Origin: Allorhodopirellula solitaria
Lineage (GTDB): Bacteria > Planctomycetota > Planctomycetia > Pirellulales > Pirellulaceae
DNA: 64,000 nt
Reading direction: 5' to 3'
Assembly: GCF_007859855.1 (NCBI RefSeq)
Contig: NZ_SJPK01000002.1
Span: 429,003 to 493,002 of the forward strand
Positions 46,474 through 54,703 of this stretch are shown piece by piece. The notes beneath the pieces were generated by a model that did not search any database, was not told where the DNA came from, and worked only from the letters and a program-made list of their open reading frames with translations. The position numbers and the translations under genes are program-made. Position 1 is the first letter of the stretch; every line of letters begins with the position of its first letter.

Positions 46474-47642
46474 TGGGAACCCGCCAGTGCATAGTTGGTG
46501 ATATTGTCGGAGACCAGTTCCGTATTGAGCTCTGCACCCGGCAAGGAACTCGGTGCATTGTGTCGCAGGTAGGGGTCGGGAAATACATAGGTTCCTGTGC
46601 GGCCCTCAGCTTCGTCGCCAACGACGACCTTCGTACCCGAATCCATTTCACTGAGTGGCCACGATTGGGTGTTGTAGGAAACTGTGTTGGAACTGAGTGA
46701 CATGCCGAATTCATCGTCGCCGCCAGCCGAGACAATTAGCGGTCGCATGGCCCACGGGAAACCCGCTCCTGAGACGAAATGCCCAAAGTCCACGTGAAAG
46801 GGATCGAAGTCGTCGGGGATCGTTTGGTCGACCAACGCGTCATCATCATTGATGTAGCCCACCGGCCAGCGGATGAAACCGAGAGGCCTGCCCCAACCAT
46901 CGAGGATCTCACGCATCCCATCGCCGTCGGTATCGCCAATACTGGCACTGGGAATTGAATCGATGGCGGGAGATCCGTTGGCGAAGGAAGTGGCCATGAT
47001 CAAATATAGGCATTCAGCACCTTCGTTTTCGGTGGTCCACGTTTGACCGGCACTGAGAAAGCGATCGTAATACGTATACGCCTTCTGAGTTCGCTCCCAA
47101 GCGATCGGCATTTGACGGCGATTAGAGTACTGCCGAATGGCTCGCCCGCTCGTCGTGTCAGACACGACTCGGTTGGCTACCGCCGTGATCGTAACCGCGT
47201 CGGTTTGGACGGGACCGGTCATGTTGAAGACGACGTCGAGCCGTTTGTCGGGCATCTCCATCCGCTGCAGGTCACGGGTCATGATCAACCGCACCCGCGC
47301 CGCTTCGGTTGCCAGCACTTCGAAACTAACCAGCACGTCGGGCGTGGAGGTGTTGTTGTCGTGGTCGACGACTTGACTGAGCGTGGGGATGTCGACTGGT
47401 AATGGCCGGTATTTGTACGATTCATATTGTTCCTGGATCACACTGTCGCAGGCAGCGATAATCGTGCGGGTGCGCGAAGCGCGGGCCGAATTCGTCACAC
47501 CTTGAACCGCAGCGAGGACCATCCCGCCCATCAAGCCAATGATGACCAGGACGACAAGGATCTCGACGAGGGTGAACCCAACGCGTCGATCGCGGTTTCG
47601 ATTGATGACTGTGCTGCGGTCTGACATATCACTCAAGTCCAT
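46470..47642 (-). CDS. Second GspG/pilin-like pseudopilin
   Basis: A 390-residue protein with the leader RRVGFTLVEILVVLVIIGLMGGMVLAAVQGV. The mature part has one long N-terminal helix and a large mixed domain including FGMSLSSNTVSY. It could be a GspG paralogue or a minor pilin. The start is ambiguous: ATG 47642 overlaps the previous gene by 14 bp, while ATG 47627 (MSDRST) leaves a 1-bp gap and may be the real one. Confidence 0.75.
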   Translation of the reverse strand: MDLSDMSDRSTVINRNRDRRVGFTLVEILVVLVIIGLMGGMVLAAVQGVTNSARASRTRTIIAACDSVIQEQYESYKYRPLPVDIPTLSQVVDHDNNTSTPDVLVSFEVLATEAARVRLIMTRDLQRMEMPDKRLDVVFNMTGPVQTDAVTITAVANRVVSDTTSGRAIRQYSNRRQMPIAWERTQKAYTYYDRFLSAGQTWTTENEGAECLYLIMATSFANGSPAIDSIPSASIGDTDGDGMREILDGWGRPLGFIRWPVGYINDDDALVDQTIPDDFDPFHVDFGHFVSGAGFPWAMRPLIVSAGGDDEFGMSLSSNTVSYNTQSWPLSEMDSGTKVVVGDEAEGRTGTYVFPDPYLRHNAPSSLPGAELNTELVSDNITNYALAGSQ

Positions 47643-48789
47643 TGCCTAGCGAGGATTCTGTGAAATTCGTGACGTTGTCCAGGTGCGCGTTGATATTCTC
47701 GCCGCCACCCCACTGACTATCTTGAAAGCCTTGCGAGCCCACATCCGCATTGGTAAATACGAGGCCAGCTGGGGAGGTTGCATCCTCATCGGGCCACATC
47801 GGTACGCCTTGCTCAGTGAAATGCACCGGCAATGCAGCTGTATTGGTAGAATCGATGGAGACGAGTTTGCCAAAAAGCAGATCCGAGCCGGGCGAAATGA
47901 TCTGGAAGGTGTTCGGGTTTTGAAACTTGACAGCATCAAAAGCAGCCTTCTCTGATCCATACGTTGTACCGGAGGGTGGATCGATGGCTTGCCCCGATTT
48001 ATAGGGACGCACGCCGCCGACGGGAGATGCGAGATAGCCGTTGTAGGTGTTCACACCCGAAATCGTGGCGATCACGCCATAGGTCCGCGAATCGAAGTAG
48101 ACGAGCGGTGCGTCGTCGCCTGCGACGGCCCGGTAAGCGGGTAAGATGTCGTTGCCGCCATGGGCGTTGTTGACAACATCCATCAGCGTTTCGTCATTGC
48201 TCAACAGTGGGGAGGTCTGCGACACGCGATTGATGGTCAGCCGTTCGGTATCGAAATCGAAGAATGCATTGTCCCGTGTGGCGTTGTACTGATAGTCCGT
48301 GATGTCTGTCGGCGTTCCGCCGGACACCAGCTCAATCGGGCCGCCCGGTCCGGTCAGTGGGTGCTGAATGTCCTTGCTGAATCCACCTAAGAAAAATACG
48401 AGGGCTTCGGCACGGTCCATTGCCACGCCACTGAAGTCTCCCAGGGTATTGCCGGTTTCGTCGTCCGTGAGCAGCTTGAGCAACGTCGCGTCGGGTTCGG
48501 CCATTCGTGGGAATAGCTTCCGCATGTGCCGCTGCAGTACCGCTTCGCTGCTACCGTCGGGTGGGAAATCACCGTACTTGGCCTCGTACGCCTTGACGGC
48601 TTGATCGAGAGCGTTGATCTCGAGCCGCTGCGCGCCGGTTGTGGCGTTGGACAACGCGTTGCTGATCGCGGGGATCGCGATGCCCATCAGGATGCCAATG
48701 ATCATGATCACGACGAGAATTTCCACAAGCGTGAAGCCACTGCTGGCGGCATGCCGTGGACGACGGTGGGAAGGAGTTGGAGTCATCAT
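47629..48789 (-). CDS. GspG-like major pseudopilin candidate
   Basis: A 386-residue protein with the leader ASSGFTLVEILVVIMIIGILMGIAIPAISNAL followed by EINALDQAVKAYEAKYGDFPPDG. This is the GspG pattern in which the helix is followed by Ala-Leu..Tyr...Gly-x-(Y/F)-Pro. GspG usually has about 140 residues and forms the shaft; here about 240 residues are added, which would be unusual for a shaft subunit. It is first of the pseudopilin genes after the platform protein. Confidence 0.8.
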   Translation of the reverse strand: MMTPTPSHRRPRHAASSGFTLVEILVVIMIIGILMGIAIPAISNALSNATTGAQRLEINALDQAVKAYEAKYGDFPPDGSSEAVLQRHMRKLFPRMAEPDATLLKLLTDDETGNTLGDFSGVAMDRAEALVFFLGGFSKDIQHPLTGPGGPIELVSGGTPTDITDYQYNATRDNAFFDFDTERLTINRVSQTSPLLSNDETLMDVVNNAHGGNDILPAYRAVAGDDAPLVYFDSRTYGVIATISGVNTYNGYLASPVGGVRPYKSGQAIDPPSGTTYGSEKAAFDAVKFQNPNTFQIISPGSDLLFGKLVSIDSTNTAALPVHFTEQGVPMWPDEDATSPAGLVFTNADVGSQGFQDSQWGGGENINAHLDNVTNFTESSLGNGLE

Positions 48790-48840
48790 CGGTCTAGGTT
48801 GTTGTTGAAGGGCGGAATGGTCGCTTCGCGGCGGGTTGTT

Positions 48841-48985
48841 TTTTAGCTATTAGCTTGTTAGCTGCTAGCTATTAGCTTTTTGAGAGGGGTGGAACGCTTC
48901 GCGTTTGGAGTGTGTGGAAACCGGGGCTAACGCCCATCGGCTGATTCAGTTCGCTAGTGGCTAGAAGCTAGAAGCTAATAGCTCG
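48841..48985. repeat. AGCT heptad repeats in spacer
   Basis: Two tracts, 48841-48880 and 48952-48985, consist of AGCT cores spaced mostly 7 bp apart (TTAGCTA/TTAGCTT/GTTAGCT/GCTAGCT; then GCTAGAA GCTAGAA GCTAATA). They lie between the platform gene and the first pseudopilin gene. The same pattern recurs in the spacers at 50.5, 51.1, 53 and 54.2 kb. Confidence 0.8.
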
Positions 48986-48989
48986 CTTC

Positions 48990-50432
48990 CTAGGTCAATC
49001 CTGTAATGAGTTGTACGAGGGGCATGAAGAGTGAGATCACGATAAAACCGACGGCGAGACCGAGGAAGACAATCATGATTGGCTCCATCAGTGCCGTGAG
49101 GCTGTCGGTCATGATGCGGACTTCTTCGTCGTAGGTGTCCGCGACTTTGTAGAGCATCGTGTCGAGTTCGCCGGTTTCCTCACCGACATCGACCATGTTG
49201 ACGACGAGGTCGTCGACCACCCGGCCTTTGATCTTGGTCAGGTAAAACAGGATGCACATCACCATCCCGCCGCCGATCATGTACAACGCCATGAAGGTGA
49301 GCGATTCCACCATCCCGTCTTTGTCGAGTTTGCTGCCCTTGGCAGTCAACGCCACGCTCAGCACCATGATGCCCGGGAACGATCCGAACAGGGCCCAGAA
49401 GACGGCCGCCATGGGGTGGAACCCGAGCACGGAGTGTTCGGCCAGCGGCTTGCTGATGACTTCCCCTTCACGGATCTGCTCGGCGACCTTGGTATAGAGC
49501 TTTTCGAACATCGCATTGCCTGAGGTTTCACGCGTGATGTTCAGACCCTCCATAATCGGTACGCCCGAACTGATCAGCGTGCCGAGGGTTCGGGTGGTCC
49601 GGGCGAGAATGTTCTTTTCGATCAAGGGCCCGAAAATGGGTACCCGCAAGATGAACATGTCGAAACCAATCCGGCCATGTTTGAACTTCCGCATCAACTT
49701 GATCAGAATGAACGCACAGATCGGCATCGCGATCAGCAGGAACCAATAGCTACCGACGTAGTTACTCATCGCGATCAACAGCTGGGTCGGCGCGGGCAGC
49801 GTCAATCCAAACTCGTCAAACATTTTTTCGAACGTGGGGACGATCATGATCATGATGAACGTCAGAATCGCGATCGCCACGGTGACCACGATGACGGGAT
49901 AGATCAACGCACCCTTGACCTTCCGCTTGAGCGACTCGGCGCTTTCGAGGAAGTCAGCAAGACGATTGAGAATCGTTTCGAGAGCACCACCAGCCTCCCC
50001 CGCCTTGATCATGTTGACGTAGAGACGGTTGAAGACCTTAGGGCATTTTCCCATCGCTTCGGAGAGCGTTGCCCCGCCTTCAATTTCGTCGCAAACGTCC
50101 ATCAGGGCATTCTTGAGTTTACCCGGTTTCTGGTTGTTCTCGAGAATCCGCAGGCTGCGGAGAATCGGCAGACCGGCGTCCTGCAAAATCGATAGCTGGC
50201 GAGTGAACGCACAGATATGCTTGGTCTTGGCACCGCCCATCGCAAAGGGGCGTTTCTTCCTTTCACCCGGAGCAGCCGCGTCGCCCGCCGCCTGTTTCTT
50301 GACGGCGATCTTCGTGACGAAGTATCCCATCTGGCGGATGGTGGTTTGCGCCTCATCCTCGTTGGCTGCATCGATCTCGTCCCGGATCTCTTGTCCGGTC
50401 GCGTCCATCGCTTCGAAGGTGTAAATAGGCAT
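48990..50432 (-). CDS. PilC/GspF inner-membrane platform protein
   Basis: A 480-residue protein with two GspF cytoplasmic domains (about 75-200 and 280-410) and three transmembrane segments, near GALIYPVIVVTVAIAILTFIMIMIVP, YWFLLIAMPICAFILI and the C-terminal PIMIVFLGLAVGFIVISLFMPL. The N-terminus MPIYTFEAMDATGQEI is typical. The platform protein couples the ATPases to pilin polymerisation. Insertion of about 50 residues (GDAAAPGERKKRPFAMGGAK) before domain 1 is within family variation. Confidence 0.93.
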   Translation of the reverse strand: MPIYTFEAMDATGQEIRDEIDAANEDEAQTTIRQMGYFVTKIAVKKQAAGDAAAPGERKKRPFAMGGAKTKHICAFTRQLSILQDAGLPILRSLRILENNQKPGKLKNALMDVCDEIEGGATLSEAMGKCPKVFNRLYVNMIKAGEAGGALETILNRLADFLESAESLKRKVKGALIYPVIVVTVAIAILTFIMIMIVPTFEKMFDEFGLTLPAPTQLLIAMSNYVGSYWFLLIAMPICAFILIKLMRKFKHGRIGFDMFILRVPIFGPLIEKNILARTTRTLGTLISSGVPIMEGLNITRETSGNAMFEKLYTKVAEQIREGEVISKPLAEHSVLGFHPMAAVFWALFGSFPGIMVLSVALTAKGSKLDKDGMVESLTFMALYMIGGGMVMCILFYLTKIKGRVVDDLVVNMVDVGEETGELDTMLYKVADTYDEEVRIMTDSLTALMEPIMIVFLGLAVGFIVISLFMPLVQLITGLT

Positions 50433-50433
50433 C

Positions 50434-50557
50434 GCTTCGCTCTGGCTGTTTGATTTTAAGCTATTAGCTACTAGCTTTTTTCAGGAATCGGGTGGTTTGG
50501 ATGGGCTTCGCTTCGCTCTGGCTGTTTGATCTTAAGCTATTAGCTACTAGCTTTCTT
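50434..50557. repeat. Direct duplication of about 48 bp carrying AGCT heptads upstream of pilC/gspF
   Basis: GCTTCGCTCTGGCTGTTTGA, then TYTTAAGCTATTAGCTACTAGCTTTYTT, occurs at about 50436-50480 and again at about 50511-50557. The first copy abuts the start codon of the platform gene. Confidence 0.75.
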
Positions 50558-50710
50558 TCGGACGGCGGAGTCTTTGGGTGAAACTGCGGAGCATTCGCTG
50601 GACTTCGGTGAGTTGGTTATAAGCTGTCTGGTAGGTGGCTGCTTGGCAAACGACGAGTCAGTGGATAAGCCGCCAGCACGAACTGATGTGCCTTCTCCCA
50701 GACTTTTAAG

Positions 50711-51028
50711 GGCTCATCCGACGGCAGCGAGCGGCCGAGGTTTTCAAGGCATGGCTCCGGTATGCAAGGATTTATTTTTGGGATGTGATTATCAATGTTA
50801 GCCTGGCACTGCCGGGAGAAACGGAGCCGAGCTCTGCAGAGGTGCTGGCTTGGCAAGGGATATCTCGGTCGCCAGCGTTTCCCTGCAAAAGCGGTACGCC
50901 AATGGTGTTGCCGGTCCCTGGCGAGCGTTTGTTCGTCAGGGACGCATTTTTGAACAATCATTGGATACGAGAGCCATGCCTCAAAAAACCTTCCGCTGTG
51001 CTCTGCGCACGCTTCCGTCGAATGAACC
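50711..51028 (+). mobile_element. 318-bp MITE-like element, full copy B
   Basis: The left end GGCTCATCCGACGGCAGCG and the right end CGCTTCCGTCGAATGAACC are imperfect inverted repeats. It is flanked by a perfect 8-bp direct repeat CTTTTAAG (50703-50710 and 51029-51036), the signature of transposition. It has the same length as copy A, in inverse orientation. It sits in the 777-bp spacer between the GspE-type ATPase and the platform protein, where no gene is otherwise seen, and so probably separates two formerly adjoining pilus genes. Confidence 0.9.
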
Positions 51029-51071
51029 CTTTTAAGTCGCGAATATCTTTCATTTTCCAATCTCCTTTTTG

Positions 51072-51172
51072 TAGCTACTAGCTGATAGCTTCTAGCTTTA
51101 CTGACGTGTTCGGTGTTCGGTACGATTCTTGAAAAAGCTAGCAGCTAATCGTTAGTAGCTAATTGCTAAAAA
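51072..51172. repeat. AGCT heptad repeats in spacer
   Basis: Tracts at 51072-51099 (GTAGCTACTAGCTGATAGCTTC) and 51135-51172 (AAGCTAGCAGCTAATCGTTA, GTAGCTAATTGCTAA) lie just after the 3' end of the GspE-type gene. Confidence 0.75.
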
Positions 51173-51209
51173 CAAACCAGCAGCGGCCTTGCCGCTTTCG
51201 CTCCCGCCG

Positions 51210-52931
51210 CTATCCATCAACAACAGTCTCCCGGACGATCTCGTCGAGTGTGGTGACACCTTCCCTGGCGACTTGCATTCCGTAATCTCTCAGTGTGATC
51301 ATGCCATCGGCTTGGGCTTTGTCCCGCAAGTCATCGGTGCTGTCATTGGCCATGATCATCTCGCGAATGGCATCGTTGACGACCATCAATTCGAACAGTG
51401 CGATCCGCCCTTTGTATCCTGTGTTATTGCAGTTCTCGCAGCCGGTGCCTTTGAAGTAATCGGTCTCTTCAATCTCTTCGCGGGTCATCCCGAGTTCGGT
51501 TAGCAGGTCGGTGCTGACGCGAGTCTTCTCACGGCACTTCGTGCAGATGCGGCGCACCAATCGCTGGGCCAAAATGGCTTCCACGGTGGCGCAGATCATG
51601 AAGGGTTGGATCCCCATGTCGGTCAACCGCGTAACCGTGCTGGGGGCGTCGTTAGTGTGCAGGGTGCTGAAGACAAGGTGGCCCGTGAGGGCGGCTTGAA
51701 TCGCGATCTCAGCGGTCTCGAGGTCACGGATCTCCCCAACGAGAATGATGTCGGGGTCTTGCCGGAGGATCGCCCGAAGGCAGGATGCGAACGTGACGCC
51801 AGCATCGGAATCGATCGGGATCTGGATAATGCCATCGATGTCGTACTCAACCGGATCCTCGGTCGTGATAATCTTTTCTTTGGGGTCGTTGAGCTCGCTA
51901 AGGGAGGAGTACAGCGTGGTCGTTTTCCCGCTGCCCGTCGGACCGGTCACCAGCACGATTCCATTCGGGCGATCAATCGCTTTGCGGAAGTTCGCGATCG
52001 TGACCTCATCCATCCCGACGTTATCGAGTGACAGGTCGACCACACTCCGGTCGAGAACCCGCATGACGGTCGACTCGCCGAAGATGGTCGGTAGCACACT
52101 GACGCGGAGGTCGACGGGGTGTCCGCCGACCATCAATTCAATCCGACCGTCCTGCGGCATCCGACGTTCGGCGATGTCGAGGTCTGCCATGACTTTCACT
52201 CGCGTGGTGATCGCGAATGCCAAGTGCCGTGGAGGGGGAACCATTTCATAGAGCACCCCTTCGGACTTGATCCGAATTCGGAATTCGTCTTCAAATGGTT
52301 CGAAGTGAATGTCGCTGGCGTGATCCTTGATCGCCAGCAACAGCACCATGTTGAGTAGTTTGCGAACGGGCGCCGAATCGGCCAATGCGGCCGCATCGGT
52401 GATATTGAATTTCTCTTGATCGAGGATACTCGCGGCCGCTTTGAGGTCTTCGTCCTCGGCGAGTTCAGCGACCAGTTTCTCGACACTCTCCGCTTCGCTG
52501 TCGTAGTGTTTCGTGATCGCCTGTTTGATGTCGTGCTCGGTCGCCACGACCACCCGGATCTCGTAGCCCAGGAACGTTCTCAGCTCGTCTTGGATGTTCA
52601 GGTTCTGCGGGTCGCAGGTCGCGATCGTCAACTGGTTGGCAGCCTCGTCGAACTTGACCGGCACGCAGCGGTAGAGCTGGGCCATCGTCTCGCTGATCTT
52701 CTCGAGCACCTCGGGAGCGATCTTGGCATCTTCGAGTGATACCGTCTGCATCCCCATCTGCTCGGCGAGGGCCTGGATCAGCTGCTCATCGGTGACCAAC
52801 TGCATGGCCTCGGCAACTTTTCCGAACAGAGCACCGGGCTGCTGCTCCTGCTCATCGAGCACAGCTTGCAACTGATCATCGGTTAGAAAACCGAGGTCAA
52901 CGAGAATCTGTCCGATGCGACGTGGGGCCAT
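51210..52931 (-). CDS. GspE/PilB-type assembly ATPase
   Basis: A 573-residue hexameric secretion ATPase. The N-terminal MshEN-like domains (RRIGQILVDLGFLTDDQLQ ...) are followed by the ATPase core with Walker A GPTGSGKTTTLYSS, Asp box EDPVEYDIDG, Walker B ILVGEIRDLETAE and His box STLHTNDAPS, then a four-Cys zinc element CTKC...CENC and the YKGRIALFELM end. It powers pilus or pseudopilus extension. A second, equally intact paralogue lies at the start of the block, so two extension motors or two alternative machines are possible. Confidence 0.93.
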   Translation of the reverse strand: MAPRRIGQILVDLGFLTDDQLQAVLDEQEQQPGALFGKVAEAMQLVTDEQLIQALAEQMGMQTVSLEDAKIAPEVLEKISETMAQLYRCVPVKFDEAANQLTIATCDPQNLNIQDELRTFLGYEIRVVVATEHDIKQAITKHYDSEAESVEKLVAELAEDEDLKAAASILDQEKFNITDAAALADSAPVRKLLNMVLLLAIKDHASDIHFEPFEDEFRIRIKSEGVLYEMVPPPRHLAFAITTRVKVMADLDIAERRMPQDGRIELMVGGHPVDLRVSVLPTIFGESTVMRVLDRSVVDLSLDNVGMDEVTIANFRKAIDRPNGIVLVTGPTGSGKTTTLYSSLSELNDPKEKIITTEDPVEYDIDGIIQIPIDSDAGVTFASCLRAILRQDPDIILVGEIRDLETAEIAIQAALTGHLVFSTLHTNDAPSTVTRLTDMGIQPFMICATVEAILAQRLVRRICTKCREKTRVSTDLLTELGMTREEIEETDYFKGTGCENCNNTGYKGRIALFELMVVNDAIREMIMANDSTDDLRDKAQADGMITLRDYGMQVAREGVTTLDEIVRETVVDG

Positions 52932-52945
52932 GTTTCTTTTCTCGG

Positions 52946-53040
52946 GAGCTATCTAGCCAATAGCGACTAGCTATCAGCTCGTTGGGGTGAATTGGGAGGG
53001 AAAGCAGCTGGCAGTTTTCACGAGCAGCTAATCGCTAATT
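52946..53040. repeat. AGCT heptad repeats in spacer
   Basis: GAGCTATCTAGCCAATAGCG, then ACTAGCTATCAGCTCG, at 52946-52981, and AGCAGCTAATCGCTAATT at 53023-53040. The last repeat runs into the stop codon and last codons of pilT. Confidence 0.7.
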
Positions 53041-54144
53041 CTCGTCCTCGATTTCGGCAGCGGAATCGTCGAGGCCTTTGCGGGCCTGGACGATGCGTCG
53101 AGCTAAATCGTCTGGGTTCTGGGCTTTCGCCAGGGCATCTTCGACGGTGATCAGGTCGTTCTTCCAGTGTTTGAACAATGCATCGTCCATGAGCTGCATG
53201 CCGAATTTGGCACCCGTTTGCATGGAGGAGTTGATGCGGAATGTTTTGTTTTCGCGAATCAGGTTGGAAATCCCCGAGGTCACCACGAGGACTTCGTAGG
53301 CCGCCACGCGGCCGCCACCGATCTTCGGGATCAGCGTTTGGGCGACGACGCCGATCAGAGTCGAGGCCAGCTGGGTTCGAATCTGGTCTTGAAGGTTGCC
53401 GGGGAACGCATCGATGATCCGGTTGACGGTTCCTTGAGCGCTGTTGGTGTGCAGGGTGCCGAACACCACGTGACCGGTTTCCGCAGCACTGATCGCCGCT
53501 TCAATGGTTTCGAGATCCCGCAGCTCGCCAACGAGGATCACATCGGGATCCTGACGCAGGGCCCGGCGGATCGCCTCAGAGAAGCTGGGGACGTCGACAC
53601 CCACCTCCCGCTGGTTGATCGTCGACTCTTTGTGTTCATGGTAAAACTCGATCGGATCCTCGATCGTGATGATGTGGTGATCGACCGTCTCATTGAGCAG
53701 ATTGATCAGGCTGGCGAGCGTCGTCGATTTCCCCGATCCAGTAGGTCCCGTGACCAAGAACAGCCCGCGGGGGCGGTGGACCAGCTTGACGACCACCTCG
53801 GGCAGGCCGAGCTGCTCGGGGGTGAGTTTGTCATTGGGAATCTGACGCAGCACCATCGAGATGAAACCACGCTGTTTAAACACTGACACTCGGAATCGGG
53901 CCAATTCGCCGAACGCGAACCCAAAGTCAGTTGATCCTGTCTCCTGTAGTTCCCGCTGGCAACGCTCGGGCGTGATGCTCTTCATCAGCCCCACGGCGTC
54001 TTCGGCATCGAGTGTTTTGGTATCGAGCTTCCGCATCCGGCCGCTCAAACGGAACACGGGCGGCTGTCCGACGACAATATGGATATCGCTCACGCCCTGC
54101 TTCACAGCAGCTTGCAGCAGTTTGTCGATCAGAACTTGAGCCAT
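53035..54144 (-). CDS. pilT: PilT-type retraction ATPase
   Basis: A 369-residue PilT: DKLLQAAVKQGVSDIHIVVGQPPVFRLSGRM, Walker A GPTGSGKSTTLASL, Asp box EDPIEF, Walker B ILVGELRDLETIEAA, His box GTLHTNSAQGTVNR, and a C-terminal GISNLIRENKT segment in place of the usual AIRNLIRE motif. There is no zinc element, as expected. PilT depolymerises pili in the cytosol and is a mark of twitching type IV pili as opposed to a pure type II secretion system. The acidic C-terminal tail (DDSAAEIEDEN) is variable. Confidence 0.93.
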   Translation of the reverse strand: MAQVLIDKLLQAAVKQGVSDIHIVVGQPPVFRLSGRMRKLDTKTLDAEDAVGLMKSITPERCQRELQETGSTDFGFAFGELARFRVSVFKQRGFISMVLRQIPNDKLTPEQLGLPEVVVKLVHRPRGLFLVTGPTGSGKSTTLASLINLLNETVDHHIITIEDPIEFYHEHKESTINQREVGVDVPSFSEAIRRALRQDPDVILVGELRDLETIEAAISAAETGHVVFGTLHTNSAQGTVNRIIDAFPGNLQDQIRTQLASTLIGVVAQTLIPKIGGGRVAAYEVLVVTSGISNLIRENKTFRINSSMQTGAKFGMQLMDDALFKHWKNDLITVEDALAKAQNPDDLARRIVQARKGLDDSAAEIEDEN

Positions 54145-54703
54145 GGTGCGGAGCTTTTAGCGTCTAGCGATTAGCGGATAGCTACTCGAGGGGGGATGGG
54201 ACAGTACACATACAACGGGCACGCAACAGCGCAGCCAGTGGGCATGCTCGCGAAACATGAAAGCTGGCGGTCACAGAAGTTGTCAGTGATCATCAGCATC
54301 AGGCCGATCGGAAGATAAGGATGAAAGGTTCGATCGAGCACTGAAGATAAATGTCGGCTCGCGTGCCAACTGCAAGCATTATCGTGAAACACAAGTGAAA
54401 AGGCAACGATTTTCCCGCTAAAGCGATCGCTACCTGCCGCGATTCCCCTCAGCGGGTTCCGATTTCGCAGGCTCTGACGTGTGAATTCCGCCATTGGAGG
54501 GGGGTTGAGGCGGCAGTGCTGGCGAGACGAAAGGGATCGAGGCGTGGAATGACGGCCCATGGGTCGCGCCGCTGGCCGGCCTATCGGTTGGCGGGCCAGT
54601 CGGTTGCGACCGCGATCCTGCTCGCCCGCCGGCCTCTACGATGACCTGGGCGTGCAAGTGGCCTGGCCCGGCAGCGAGAGGTGCGTGAGCCCTGCGAGGC
54701 GCT
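54145..54703. other. 559-bp spacer upstream of pilT
   Basis: AGCT-like heptads occur at 54151-54188 (GAGCTTTTAGCGTCTAGCGA, TTAGCGGATAGCTACTCG). The rest holds no gene I can support. On the minus strand, 54430-54660 is open in one frame and reads as a Pro/Ser-rich, start-less stretch (QPTGPPTDRPASGATHGPS), in a different frame from the ATPase gene that ends at 54704. Confidence 0.5.
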
